This document shows positions 11,522-22,769 of a stretch of DNA of 64,000 nucleotides, one piece after another. Location: positions 23,532,749 to 23,596,748 of the forward strand of contig CM055108.1 in NCBI GenBank assembly GCA_029204225.1, read 5' to 3'. This stretch comes from Diphasiastrum complanatum. Its lineage: Eukaryota; Streptophyta; Lycopodiopsida; Lycopodiales; Lycopodiaceae. Below the pieces are notes generated by a model that saw only the letters and a list, made by a program, of their open reading frames with translations, had not been told where the DNA came from and searched no databases. The position numbers were made by a program, and so were the translations under genes. How positions within the stretch are numbered: the first letter of the stretch is position 1; the number at the start of each line of letters is the position of its first letter.

Positions 11522-12622
11522 ATGGGATCAGTGGGAGCCTACCTTCTAGAAGCTAGTGAGAGATTAAATTCTACCAATTATGCTATTTGGAAAGTGAGGA
11601 TGGAGTCACTAATGGTGCTCCAGGATCTTTATGAGTTTCTAATAGATGATGAAGATGAACCTCTAGGTGCACAGGAATTAGTGAGATACAAGAAGAGGTC
11701 TAGGCTTGCACTTCACTGTATTAAGATGAATGTAAGCAATGATCTTTTAAGGGAAGTATCATCATGTAAGAGTGCTAAAGAGGCTTGGGAATCTTTAAAA
11801 TCTATCTATGAGTCTAGTAACACTTCGAGGGTTCTCATGCTTAGGAATCAGATTCTACAAAGCATGAAGAGGAGTGATGAGAGTGCACAAGATTATGTGC
11901 TAAGAATCAAGTCTCTTAATAAGGAGTTAGCTTCCATTGGAGAGAAGATTCAAGATAGTGAGCTTGTTCAGATTGTCCTAAATGGTCTAGGGAGTGGCTT
12001 TACAAATTTGGTCCAAAGCTTTGCAATCCAAGACACTTTGCCTACCATAGAAAAGCTACACAGTGTATTAGTAGCTGAAGAGTGTAGGATGTTGCATACC
12101 AATGCAAGAATGAATGCTATTTCTCTGCAGGATGGTGATGAGAAAGCTAATTTCTCATTCAAAAGCAAGAAGAAGACCAATGGCAAGAAGAAGCACTTCA
12201 AGGAGACCAAGGAGGAGGATGAGGCTTCAAGCTCAAAGGGCAAGATCAAAGACAAGTCCAAATACAAATGTTTTTTCTGTGGAAAGAAAGGACATTTTGC
12301 ATCAGAATGTCTCAAGAAGAAGAAGGCACAAGAGAGCAAACAAAGCAACATTGCACATCAGGAGGAAGAGGAGGATGAAGAGTCATCCTTGATGGTTTCC
12401 AACAAACCACCATCATCCAAGAGCAACACCAATGATTCTTGGTGGATTGATAGTGGGGCAAGTTCCCACATGACATATCAAAAGAACATATTCTCCACCT
12501 TACTTTCTTACAATGACTTACATAGATCAATCTATACTGCAAGTAGTCAAGAATGTAAGATAAGTGGAATAGGAACAATTCCCTTGTATGTATATATCAT
12601 CCAAAAGGATGAATCTAGATAA
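11522..12622 (+). pseudogene. Copia-1 Gag and protease
   Basis: The frame opens with MGSVGAYLLEASERLNSTNY and carries the copia Gag pattern (LNSTNYAIWKVRMESLM, then LVQIVLNGL-like and LHSVLVAEE segments). A CCHC zinc knuckle, CFFCGKKGHFASEC, lies at residues ~250-263. The aspartic protease follows with WWIDSGASSHMT at ~308-319. The frame ends at 12622 while the next domains continue in another frame from about 12588, so one frameshift breaks the polyprotein in the protease region. Gag forms the particle, and the protease matures Gag-Pol. Of the copia fragments in the window, this is the best-preserved Gag. Confidence 0.92.
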
Positions 12623-14020
12623 TGTTCTTTATGTTCCTAAGTTAACCAAGAATTTGCTTAGTGTTGGCCAGTTAATGGATAATGGCCTAGATGTACAATT
12701 TAAGCATGGAGTTTGTTCCATCCTTAGAAATGATGAATGTATAGCCAAAGGCTTTAAGCAATGTAGATTGTTTAAGCTTGATGCTAATATTGCAGTGGAG
12801 AGTGTTAACTTGGCAAAGGTGGAGCTATCAAAGGTGGAACTGTGGCAAAAAAGGTTGGGCCACCCCAACTACAAAGCCATGGAATCTATGGCTACAAAGG
12901 AGCTTGCAGTTGGACTCCCCAAGAATTTGTCAAAGTGTGGGAAGAGATGTGAAGCATGCAGCCTCTCAAAGGCTCACAAACTACCCTTCTCAAGATCTAC
13001 ATCAAGATCAAACTCCCCTCTTGAACTCATCCATTCGGATGTTCATAGTTTTTCACATGAGTCTAATGGTGGTGCCAAGTACTATGTAATCTTCATTGAT
13101 GACTATTCTAGATTTTGTTGGATGTACCTCTTGTCTAGCAAATCAATGGTGTTTGATTCTTTTGTAAAGTTCAAGACTTTGGTAGAAAATCAACTTAGTA
13201 CCAAGATTAAGGTATTAAGGAGTGATAATGGAGGTGAATATATCTCCAATAAGTTGATTGACTTTTGTAGTTTTAATGGCATAAAGAGGGAGTTGTCATG
13301 TCCATACACCCCTCAACAAAATGGAGTGAGTGAGAGAAGAAATAGATCTCTTTGTGAGTGTGCTAAGGCCTTAAGGCTAGATGCTTCTCTATCCAAACCA
13401 TTTTGGGGTGAAGCAATAACTTGTGCTAACTATTTGTGCAATAGATTGCCAAACCAAGCCATTGGAGGAATCACACCATTTGAAGCTCTATTTGGAGAGA
13501 AGCCCAATCTCAAAGATCTCAAAGTTTTTGGATCCACTTGCTATGTACACCAATCCTTGGATAAGAGAAGGAAGGATGATGCAACATCCATCAAAGGCAT
13601 CTTTGTGGGATATGGTGAGAATAGCAAAGGTTATAGAGTCTTCAATCCCATCACTAGCAAGGTGATAGTGAGTAGGGATGTTATTTTTTATGAAGGACAA
13701 GCTTGTGATTTGGATGATAATGCTACTAATCATCTTGATTTCAAGGATCATGCTAGGATGGAGGAGGAGCTTCCAAGTGAAGAAGAACTTGAGGATCCAC
13801 CTCAAGATGCAAGAACTCCAAGAACTCCAAGAAGATCTACAAGGGCAAGATCCGAGCCATTGAGGCTCACCTATGATGGTCAAGGTAATCAAAGGGAAGG
13901 CTCATCATCTTTCACATCTTACACCTTTCTTACTTCAATGTTAGATGAGCCAACATGCTATGAAGATGCTTGTAAGTCTAAAAGTTGGATGGATGCTATG
14001 CAAGACTACATGTTTTTATT
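12588..14020 (+). pseudogene. Copia-1 GAG-pre-integrase and integrase
   Basis: LWQKRLGHPNYKAM and CEACSLSKAHKLPF give the HHCC zinc-binding segment. The integrase core follows with IHSDVHSF, VLRSDNGGEYIS and TPQQNGVSERRNRSL, which are the D, D and E regions of the DDE site, all present. KGIFVGYGENSKGYRVFNP and VSRDVIFYE mark the C-terminal end. The linker DPPQDARTPRTPRRSTR leads to KSWMDAMQDYM, the usual start of the reverse-transcriptase module. Copia similarity stops there, near 14020, and unrelated sequence follows until an in-frame stop at 14061. Confidence 0.93.
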
Positions 14021-14063
14021 CAATCTTACTTCAACTACCTCATTACATTCCACAAATGTGTGA

Positions 14064-15300
14064 TTCCTTCTAAAATGTAAACTTATTTTACAAGTTTTGA
14101 TTCGATCATACTTAAGGTACTTCGATATGTTTCACATCTTAAAAAAAACAAGTGACTTCCATGTATTTGAACTCAACCAAATGTCATGGTTCAAATCATA
14201 TTTCTAGTTTCAAAGGACATTCTTCAAGAATATGTTAGTGAGGAGCAAACCAATTGTGTAGAACATGTAAAATTCCATTTATGTTCACTTATGGTTATCA
14301 ATTGGTGCATCTCCATAAGTAATTATCAAAAGTAACTACCGCATGTAACTTTTTGAATGTAGGGTAGGAAGAAGCTATGAGACTAAACCTCTCCCAAGCT
14401 CAAGCATGAGCAAAGAGTTATGCACACAAGCATCATTCAAAGAGAGTGTGGACCACGAAAGGTCATTACGAGAATTGATGAGGTGGCCTATAGACTAGAG
14501 TATCATCTTTCTATCTAGAGAGGATTGAAGTGGATTCCGGTTTATGGAGGTTTTGCTCAAGTGTTGAGGATGATATAAAGGACATCATTTTTTCCTATAA
14601 ATCGTTGGAAAAAGTCATTACATCATAGTGTCAACCTTGTAGAAGGCTTGGTGTGACTAGAAAAGGCCTCAAATCATGGCCAACATGTATCTTAGATAGG
14701 AGGAAAGTATTTGATTGCACAAAAAGGACTTTCCTCATCTAACAATACTTGAGAGAGTCACTACAGGCTACATCACACATACCCTAAGTTTGTCATCAAG
14801 GATAGATAACTTTCCTAAAGGGAGTATGTTAGGCCCTAGTCATGGCCCTATCCCAAAAAGATCAACGACCAAGTGGGTCACTAGTGAATGGTATAACTCA
14901 CACCAAGTGAGTTAAATGACCGTCAGTAGCACACACAACTCGTGCCTAGTTTAGGCACCCAAATATATCACAGATCATTGGGTGGTCAGTATCAATGATC
15001 TAGTGTTGACACGCATGATATTATTCGTGAAGAGAGATGTGTAGGTCCATGGTGCATTTGCCCAAGTTAACTCTTGAGGTCAACCAACAATGATTGATGT
15101 TGGCTGATAAGCGACCGAAGTGGACCAATTTAGGCACAATGGAACATGAGGATGGCTATTATTGAGTTGTTATGACTATTTGAGAGTAAGTAAAACCCAA
15201 CCTAAGATAATTGATCACCCATGCATATGACCAAATACCCCAAGACCAAAATGGCTTATAAATGACTTAGATGATTGCCTATGGTGGGAGGGGATTCATT
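14064..15300. other. No recognised gene; foreign sequence inside Copia-1
   Basis: No frame here shows retroelement or host domains. The stretch separates the Copia-1 integrase from the minus-strand copia fragment and may include LTR material from a family without a second copy in the window. Confidence 0.45.
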
Positions 15301-15314
15301 ATATACGTTGGTTT

Positions 15315-15764
15315 ATGGGCCTAGTGAGCAGCTTGAGAAGCCAAGCACCTTACATTCATCATCACAACAACACTAAAAAGCTCAGAATATTTCCATGGCT
15401 GGTTGACAATATAATTAGCTTCCTTCCAGTCCTTACGACAGACAAAACGGTGCACAAACAACGAAGAAATCACCAATTATGTGTAGAAAACCGATTTCAA
15501 TTTTCAACTGGCTTTAAAATTGTCAATTTTCCACCAAATTTTTCCTTGTCCGATGTTATGCACAAGCTAATAAGCCCTCTACTGAGCTTGGCAACCCTCT
15601 ATAAACTAGAAACTGTGCACCAGTGCTTCACTTTCCGTCTTCAACCCGCCGTAAACCCCGAACTCTCAAAAGACTGCTCTTCTCATGAAGCTCTCTTCAA
15701 TGGTGACACTGTGCTGTTGTGTACACTCCCTGATCTGCTCTGATACCAACTTATAATTTGCTTC
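15315..15764 (-). mobile_element. Copia-3 primer-binding site and leader/Gag start
   Basis: CTGATACCAA at 15740-15749 is the reverse complement of TTGGTATCAG, so a minus-strand copia has its primer-binding site here. Reading leftward, the leader reaches a frame with SDKEKFGGK near 15530-15560 that resembles the beginning of copia Gag, but it is soon broken. The LTR would lie on the right, at about 15764 onward. Confidence 0.55.
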
Positions 15765-15962
15765 GAATAGGAACACAAATCATGCTACACAGTAACATGG
15801 ACAAAAAACACTCTCCACAACAAGCTCACATAGCAACTGTATTTCTCAAGCTGAAATTACACTGTACATATAGTACTTCACTCAGGCAATCCATGCATGA
15901 GCCAGGTTGTCGTTGGCAGGACGCGTGTCCCGTCGACTTGCCTCGTGGCGAGGCCATTTGAT
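15764..15962 (-). repeat. Copia-3 LTR, partial
   Basis: Between the pol remnant on the right and the primer-binding site on the left lies about 200 bp that should be the 3' part of an LTR. It contains an ACTATATGTACAG TATA-like stretch and ends GAAGCA close to the primer-binding site. The upstream part of the LTR appears deleted, because reverse-transcriptase sequence runs almost directly into it. Confidence 0.5.
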
Positions 15963-17342
15963 CATTATCGACTGATAGGACCCACAGTAGAGTAGCACAA
16001 TGATTCTACTTTAATTCTAACTGAGATATCGTTGCTGACTAATAGAAATCAGTCTGTTGGGTCGATCTCATTGGATTTGGATTTCGAGACAATAGTGGAC
16101 TAGACCCATGTCAGTCATCTTGTATTCATGGGCCAACATGCATTTTGTATCCTTCATCATATTCAGATTGTTACTGAATAAGAGTGTATCATCAACACAG
16201 AGAGTGATGCTGATGAAGTAATCTGATACAGACTTTCAAGTTTGTCGAGTTTGGAATAAAACCATTTTCTATTAGAAATGCGTTGATCTTCTGGAACCAG
16301 ACTCTAGGTGACTATTTTAGCCCGTAGAGCGCCTTGTGGATTTTGCATACAAGGTGTTGTTGCTTGCCATTGAGTTTCTAACCCTCTGGCTGCGTCATAA
16401 AGATTTTCTCTTCAATGGTTCCATTGAGGAAAGCGGTGGTGGACTTCAAGATTTGTTGCGGCTGCAAAGGAGAGGAGTATGCGGATCGAAGCATGTTTGA
16501 CAACTGGGCTGAAGGGTTCTGAATAATCAAGATCTGGAATCTGGGAAAAGCCTTTGGCAACTAGCCTGGCCTTGTAACGATTTAGCCTTCCTTGAGCGTC
16601 GTACTTCGCCTTGAATATCCATTTGCATGGAATTGGGTTTCGGTCCTTTGGCATCTCAGTGACTGTCCATGTTTGATTCTCCATCAGAGAATCAAATTCG
16701 ATGTCCATCGCTACTTTCCATTGGTCAGCATCAGGAGTAGACATTGCCTCAGAAATGGTGTTTGGTTCCTACACAAAGTAGCAGGCCAGATCATCCATAA
16801 ATCTGGATGGAGGCTCTCTGGACCTGTTCGACCTTCTATGTTGAACTTCGGTCCTCTTATGTGGGTTGACTTGTTGAGGTTCTGACTCACTGTTTGAGTC
16901 AGTGTCGATATTCTACAGTTGAATCTCTGGATTGAAATTGTCTGGTTGTTCGATCCTTGGGTCGATTTATTAACAGCTTTCCTTTGTCATCGATGAATTG
17001 CTCTTCCACAAAAATGATATCTCTACTGGTGAATGCCTTCTCGATATCCAAATTGTAGAGCTTGTATGCCTTATGGTCTGGAGAATAGCCGATCAAAATC
17101 ATTTTCCTACTCTATCATCTAGTTTTCTTCTTAGATCTTTAGGGATTTGAGCAAAAGCGATGTATCCAGATACTCGAATATTTTTGAGTGATGGTATTGA
17201 TCCTGTCCACACCTCATAAGGTGTCTTGCCATTCAGGGCTTTGGTGATGGATCAATTCTACAAATAGGCAGTTGTAGTAACAGCTTCCCCCCAGAATTTC
17301 TTTGGAAGAGAGACATGGGTCAGCATGCTCTGGCGGGCAACC
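15963..17342 (-). pseudogene. Copia-3 integrase end and reverse transcriptase
   Basis: Reading leftward from 17342: SMLTHVSLPKKFWGEAVTTT, then NGKTPYEVW (integrase end), then MILIGYSPDHKAYKLYNL and SRDIIFVEE. The reverse transcriptase begins with DADQWKVAMDIEFDSLMENQ, NPIPCKWIFKAKYDAQG, RYKARLVAKGFSQ and DYSEPFSPVVKHASIR. After a frameshift near 16440 it continues with TTAFLNGTIEEKIFMTQPEG. Weak traces of YGLK, VDD-like and KMTDMGLVHYCLEIQI segments reach about 16030. Several stops and frameshifts make it non-functional. Confidence 0.88.
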
Positions 17343-17454
17343 TAAATCTTTTAAAGCGCCAGGTAATTCTAGTATTTCTTTTGTTGATTTATCCTTTAAG
17401 GATGGCACTAGTTGCAAGAATTGTTGTTTTAATACAACTGTTTTTGGCCCCCAT

Positions 17455-17605
17455 GATCTCCCCATGAATGGAATTGTAGGATGCCAAGCTGTGACTGTTC
17501 CACACATAACTTCATAAATGCTAAACTGGTGCAGAAGCTCAGGGTGGCTACCGCGCCAAGTAATCACTTGTACGTGGTGAAAATGGCGTCGGGGGAATAT
17601 CGGAT
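17455..17605 (+). pseudogene. Short Ty3/gypsy protease fragment
   Basis: STHNFINAKLVQKLRVATAP at about 17500-17559 resembles the gypsy aspartic protease sequence following its catalytic D-(S/C)-G triad; here the residues before it read MPSCDC. It sits between the minus-strand Copia-3 and the plus-strand Copia-2 with no other gypsy sequence adjacent, so it may be filler carried into a rearrangement junction. Confidence 0.5.
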
Positions 17606-17610
17606 GCATC

Positions 17611-18618
17611 ATGGGAAAGCATCACAAGGAGACATTCAAGAAAGGTGGAGCTGCGAGAGCTAAGAAACCGCTGGAACTCATTCACAGTGACCTGTGCGGC
17701 CCAATAAAGACCATGTCATTGGGGAAATCATATTATTTTATGAATTTTTACTCTAGGAGGACATGGATTTATTTCTTGAAGAAGAAATCTGATGCTTTTG
17801 CTCGCTTCAAGGAGTTCAAGACTTTGGTAGAGAACCAACTGGATGCATGCATCAAAGTGCTAAGGTCTGATAGAGGGGGCGAATACAAATCTGATGATTT
17901 TGAAGATTTTTGCAAAGAACATGGCATCAAAAGACAATTCACACAGTCACACACGTCGCATAGTAATGGTGTAGCTGAAAGGAAAAACAGGACTATTATG
18001 GAGAGTGCATGCTCCATGATGAAGCAAATGGGCTTGACCGATTCACTTTGGTCGGAAGCGTGCAGTGCAGCAACGTTCTTGCAAAACAGGAGCCCTATAG
18101 TTGCGGTTCCAAATGTGACTCCCGAAGAAGCATTTACTGGAATAAAGCCAAAAATCGGCAAGTTTCGTGTCATTGGATGTAAGGCCTATGTACATGTGCC
18201 AAAGGATGAGCGAAAGAAACTTGATGCCAAAGCAATCAAGTGTATCTTCGTCGGTTATGATGAAAGGACGAAAGCTTACAAGTGTTTTGATCATGTAACG
18301 AATAAGATTCACATTAGCAAAGATGCGATCTTTGATGAGACGCATAGGTATGAAGATGAAGACCATGCAAGTGGTGAAAGCATCAAAAGGCTTCACACAA
18401 TTCTGGAGGAAGAAGATGAAGAAGATGCTCCACAACATGATGCACGTGAAGACGAGAGTCGAGAGGATGAGTATGAAAGGACACCACCTATTCAAGAGCC
18501 TAGGGGAAGGTACTTGCCAATAGGAGCAATAAAGGAGAAACCGGTTGGAAGTAAGAGACATTACTTAGACACTCCTTGGGATACATACTCTCCACGTAGT
18601 GTATCACCTGAATCTTAG
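17611..18618 (+). pseudogene. Copia-2 integrase
   Basis: KKPLELIHSDLCGPIKTMSLG starts the integrase core. VLRSDRGGEYKSDDF and SHSNGVAERKNRTIMESACSM supply the second aspartate and the glutamate. NVTPEEAFTGIKPKIGKFRV and KCIFVGYDERTKAYKCFDH mark the C-terminal end. An acidic linker, DEEDAPQHDAREDESREDEY, follows before a TAG stop at 18616-18618. Protein similarity resumes directly after that stop (IPKWYEKIMKDVKLNQTRSS). Gag and protease of this element are not found upstream. Confidence 0.92.
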
Positions 18619-20264
18619 ATACCAAAATGGTATGAAAAGATCATGAAGGACGTAAAGCTGAATCAAACAAGATCTAGCACACAAGGCGAAGTGAGAAGAT
18701 CAACGCGGGAAAGGAAGTCTCCCGATCGTTATCATGTGAACTATGCCCTAATGACTGACATTTTGAAGTGTCGAGAGCCATCAACCTTTGATGAGGCAAA
18801 AGATCACAAAGAGTAGCAAAGGGCAATGGAAGAAGAGATAGAATACATCCACAGGCATGATACATGGGAGTTGGTTGATCTACCACTTGGAAAGAAACCC
18901 ATTGACAACAAATGGGTGTTTAGAACAAAGTTTCATGCAGATGGCACAATAGCAGAGTATAAGGCACGCCTAGTAGTGAAGGGTTATGAGCAAAGCAAAG
19001 GAATTGACTATGAAGAGACATTTGCTCCAGTGGCTAAGTGGACTACGCTATGCCTTATCATTGCCTTAGCATTTTATTTTGGGTGGAAAATCCATCAAAT
19101 GGATGTGAAGTCTGCATTTTTGAATGGTGACTTAGAGGAAGAAGTTTACATGGTCCAACCGTAGGGCTTCATGACAAAAGGGCAAGAACAGAGCAAGCAC
19201 CACGCGCATGGTATGAACGCATTGACAATCACTTTCTTTCTCATGGGTTTGTAGGAACAAATTCAGATCCAAACCTTTATGTTCTTATAAATGATGACAA
19301 TATTGCCTTGATTGTACTTTACGTTGATGATATCATTATCACGGGCAATGATGAGAACCTCACTCGTTCTATCAAAGCCAACTTATGCAAGCAGTTTAAG
19401 ATGACAGATTTAGATCTTATGCACTATTGCTTGGGTGTCGAAGTATGGCAAACTAGTAGTGATATCAGGTTATGTCAAAACAAGTATGTGGGCGAGATAT
19501 TGGAGAGATTTGACATGACAGAGTGCAAACCTTCCATCACCTCTTGCAAAGCTGGTAAGAAATTATCTCGTATTGATGATAGTGCACATGTTGATGCTAC
19601 ACTATTTCGTCAGCTAGTTGGGAGTTTGATATATCTTACGACTACACGTCCTGATATCTGCTATGCTGTAAGTTTGATTAGCCAATTCATGTCATCACCC
19701 ACTATGGACCATTGGAAAGTTGCAAAAAAAAATTTGAGGTATGTGAAAGGTACACCTAACCTTGGTCTAATCTACAAAAGACAAAGTGTTTTACCTAAGT
19801 TGCAAGGTTATGTTGACGCTGATTGGGCATGAAGTATAGACGATAAAAAGTCAACAACAGGTTATGCCTTCAATTTTGGTAGCGGTTGTTTTTCATGGTC
19901 TAGAAAGAAGCAAGATACTATTTTTCTTTCTTCCACAGAAGCCGAATATAAAGCATTGAGTTATGCTACCCAGGAAGCTGTTTGGCTACGTAAGTTATTA
20001 TGTGAGATTGGCATGAAGCAGGTAAATCCCACTGTTAGTGATAGTCAAAGTGGAATACAATTGGCTAAAAATCTTATCTTTCACGCAAGGACAAAACATA
20101 TTGAAGTAAAATATCACTTTGTGCGTGAAAAGTTACAATCTGAAGATATAAGTATTGTACATTGTTCTACGTTATTACAAGTTGCTGATATATTTACGAA
20201 AGCTTTAAGTAAAGAAAAGTTTGAGACTTTTAGAACCAAACTTGGCTTGGATCTGGTTATGTAA
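18619..20264 (+). pseudogene. Copia-2 reverse transcriptase and RNase H
   Basis: After the integrase stop the frame gives QRAMEEEIEYIHRHDTWELV, KKPIDNKWVFRTKFHADG, EYKARLVVKGYEQSKGIDYE and QMDVKSAFLNGDLEEEVYMV. A stop falls at about 19163, and the palm region between it and APRAWYERIDNHFLSHGF is deleted. The catalytic YVDD lies in IVLYVDDIIITGNDENL at about 19312-19362. RNase H carries [10 protein letters not shown], a TGA at 19830-19832, STTGYAFNFGSGCFSWSRKK and [11 protein letters not shown], ending in VADIFTKALSKEKFETF. Additional stops at 18616 and 18814 confirm it is inactive. Confidence 0.92.
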
Positions 20265-20640
20265 AAAGCCTTTACTTGTAATACTATCATGGAGGTATGT
20301 TCCATGAATAGAGTAAACTCTAAAAAAAAAAAGGAAACGTTGATCGTTGAGGGAGAGAGTTAAAATAGCAATGATCGACTTATATAGTGCTTTCTTATTT
20401 CAACGGCACCATGTGTGCTTAGTTCTAGAGTTATCGGGCCATCTTTCTTTTACGAGCCCTTTGAGTGCTTTTAAGCAACTTATCTTTGTACTTACTCATT
20501 AGTTGAATATACAGTTTGAAGTGAGTAATTCTGTGTTCTTGTTGCACTTGACGTTGTGCTGTGGTGATTGATCTGGTCGGGTGTTTAAACTGTGTTTTCT
20601 TAACTCTTTAATTATTATGCTGACTATAAAAATGATAGGC
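20265..20640 (+). other. Sequence after Copia-2, possible 3' LTR debris
   Basis: Directly downstream of the Copia-2 RNase H stop, where an LTR would be expected. A short A-rich run at about 20322-20332 and a CTTATATAG TATA-like site near 20380 are present, but no paired LTR exists in the window. Confidence 0.3.
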
Positions 20641-20861
20641 AGTCCAAATACTGTGATTTCGAAGACCACTATGAGAAGCACAATGATGGTGAATTAGATC
20701 AATATGAACGATATGATTTATATGGAGACCATTTGAAATGTTATGAAAGTCATTCTAATCAGTATAAAGATCATGAGTTGCATCAGTCTAATCAAGCTAG
20801 TACAAGTGGTGGTTTTTATAGTAGCGATAGTGATGACGAGCCAGTTTTGGCAACATAAAGA
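20610..20861 (+). pseudogene. Unrecognised Tyr/Asp/His-rich frame
   Basis: After an upstream stop, a frame of about 80 codons reads LFNYYADYKNDRQSKYCDFE and continues rich in Y, D, H, N and E (YERYDLYGDHLKCYESHSNQ). It ends GGFYSSDSDDEPVLAT before a TAA at 20859. The acidic, serine-rich C-terminus and lack of an internal ATG suggest the last exon of a longer protein. I do not recognise the family. Confidence 0.3.
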
Positions 20862-20876
20862 ATCATCACCTCGTGT

Positions 20877-21124
20877 GCAGTATGTTGATCATAATAATTG
20901 TATTTCTAAACTCCTAGAGATCAATGTAATAGTTACTATGTTATTTCTTACAACCACTATGGTTTTCCATTTCTTGGATTTGATTGACAGTCAAATCCTG
21001 TTATGATTACACAATGATTGACAAATTTGTGCAGTATGTTGATCATAATAATTGTATTTCTAAATCTCCTAGAGATCAATGTAATAGTTACTATGTTATT
21101 TCTTACAACCACTATGGTTTTCCA
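20877..21124. repeat. Direct duplication of about 95 bp
   Basis: A segment beginning GTGCAGTATGTTGATC occurs at about 20877-20970 and again at about 21029-21124, separated by some 58 bp. The copies differ mainly by a one-base insertion (AAACTCC against AAATCTCC). Confidence 0.9.
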
Positions 21125-21130
21125 TCAATT

Positions 21131-21765
21131 TCAGAGATGATCAACGTACTTTGAGTGTATCATTGTCCTTGAATCATACAATAACGAATAAATTTCCGAT
21201 TTACTACATGGTTCTCAAATCCATTTTTATGTGCTACTTTGTACTTCGAGTGCATCATTGTTTTCAAAGGATGCATTTGTAAGTAGTTCCCAATTTGTTA
21301 CATGATTTTGAAATACATTGTCCCTTATGTATCTTTATATCAATTATTAATCAACAAGGATGCATTGTTTCACAAGAATTTTGCTTTGATTTTCTTGTCC
21401 AACACCATAATATTCATACCTTGCCCATTTAAAATGATTTATGGTCAAATGGCAATATGAACTAGGAAATATAATCAAGTGTTTGTAACTTGTGTCTTCT
21501 TTATATTGAACAAATCTGGTGCTCAATGTTACATTGTTTTTCAGAGAGCTTGCATGAATGAGCATTGGACTAGGAGTGTTGTTGTGTAGCACATGAGATT
21601 GGGTTCGATTCAATTATGAGTTATTTGGCAAACTCACGGTGCATCAACCTTTAAAAAAAAGCAAGAAACTAAAACTATGCACAAAAAATTGTTGAAGAGA
21701 CAAAATAGATAAAAAAAAGTGTGGATTGAGAATGATCGGGGTGAAATGGGAGGAAAAAAAGCTAG
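21131..21765. other. No recognised gene
   Basis: AT-rich sequence between the duplicated segment and the Copia-1 RNase H tail. No domain was recognised on either strand. Confidence 0.45.
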
Positions 21766-22089
21766 ATGCAGAGGGATTGTGTATTGGAGAGGGCATGTGT
21801 GATTTCTGAAAGCGTTTGGTATTGTGACAACCAATCAGCCCAATCACTTGCAACTAATCCTACATTCCATGCAAGGAGCAAACACATCGAAATTGCTCAT
21901 CATTTCGTGAGGGAAAAAGTGCAAGCTAAAGAGATCAAGCTCCAACACGTGCCATCATCAAGTTGCTTGGCTGATTTGTTTACTAAACCTTTACCTAAAG
22001 ATTCAAAAGATTCATTTGTCAAGCTTAGATCTTCAATTGGAGTAATTGATAAAAGCATTGTGATCTCCAAGGCTAGATTTGAGGAGGAG
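21766..22089 (+). pseudogene. Copia-1 RNase H C-terminal end
   Basis: VWYCDNQSAQSLATNPTFHA, RSKHIEIAHHFVREKVQAKE and CLADLFTKPLPKDSKDSFVK are the last part of copia RNase H. The frame ends just before the 3' LTR, preceded by a GAGGAGGAG purine tract. It completes the Copia-1 coding region on the far side of the foreign block; the N-terminal half of RNase H and all of the reverse transcriptase are missing. Confidence 0.9.
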
Positions 22090-22769
22090 TCCTACATTGG
22101 CAAATCTAGCCATGTAGAATATTGTACATTTTGTCAATATTGTTTGTTGGTTACTTCAATGGCCAAAGTGCCACTTGTACATACACACCTAAAGTAGGTT
22201 ACCACAGGTCAAGAGGAGTGGTTGTGTCTATTTGGTAGTGATTCCTACTTTGTAGGATCTAGACCATGATTTATGATGAGATTTGTACCTACCATGCACC
22301 TACCAAGCATGACTCTTGGATCTAGACTAGGGTTTTCACATTAGGGCAAGAAAGTGGAGTCTACTTCCTTATTACATGCTGGATTTTCACCTAACTTTGC
22401 AAAGGAAGTGTGTTTTACTATGTATTCCCATTCTCCATAGTGAGAAGATAGAAACTTTTTGGAGCCTCAAGGAGAAACTCGAGTTTCCTCTCATTGTATG
22501 GTGATTACTCTATTTTTCCAATGAAACCCAGCTTTGGCACTTTGTAAACACTGTCTACAGGCCGTACTACAGCCTTATTTCCACACGTGTGGAGTTGGAT
22601 TATACTAATTGATCAATGCTTTGATTGTCTCTACTTGTTTCCTATCAAGCTGCTAAACTAGATCTTGTTTTCTGATGACTAGTTTCTGATAGATTGTTTA
22701 ACAAGCATACAATCACCTTGTGGATCATTCAAAGATCCATTTATGGTCCTTAGTACTGTACTTTTCACA
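22090..22769 (+). repeat. 3' LTR of Copia-1
   Basis: Near-identical to 10382-11062. It begins TCCTACATTGG (one base altered or lost from the TG start of the 5' copy) and ends TTTTCACA at 22769. Confidence 0.92.

Larger units (their letters stand above)
10382..22769 (+). mobile_element. Copia-1: LTR-paired Ty1/copia element with replaced core
   Basis: Two LTRs of about 680 bp lie in the same orientation, at 10382-11062 and 22090-22769, with about fifteen differences by eye. The 5' LTR is followed by a TGGTATCAGAGCC primer-binding site. The 3' LTR is preceded by the end of an RNase H frame and a purine-rich tract. Gag, protease and integrase occupy 11522-14020, and only the RNase H tail (21770-22089) remains on the other side. 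The reverse transcriptase is absent; 14020-21765 holds unrelated DNA with two further copia fragments. The flanking pentamers (AAAAT and CTAAT) do not match perfectly. Confidence 0.88.

Noticed and set aside
12114-12392. Arg-rich frame antiparallel in phase to the Gag lysine region
   Set aside because: Off-frame shadow of the Copia-1 Gag gene.
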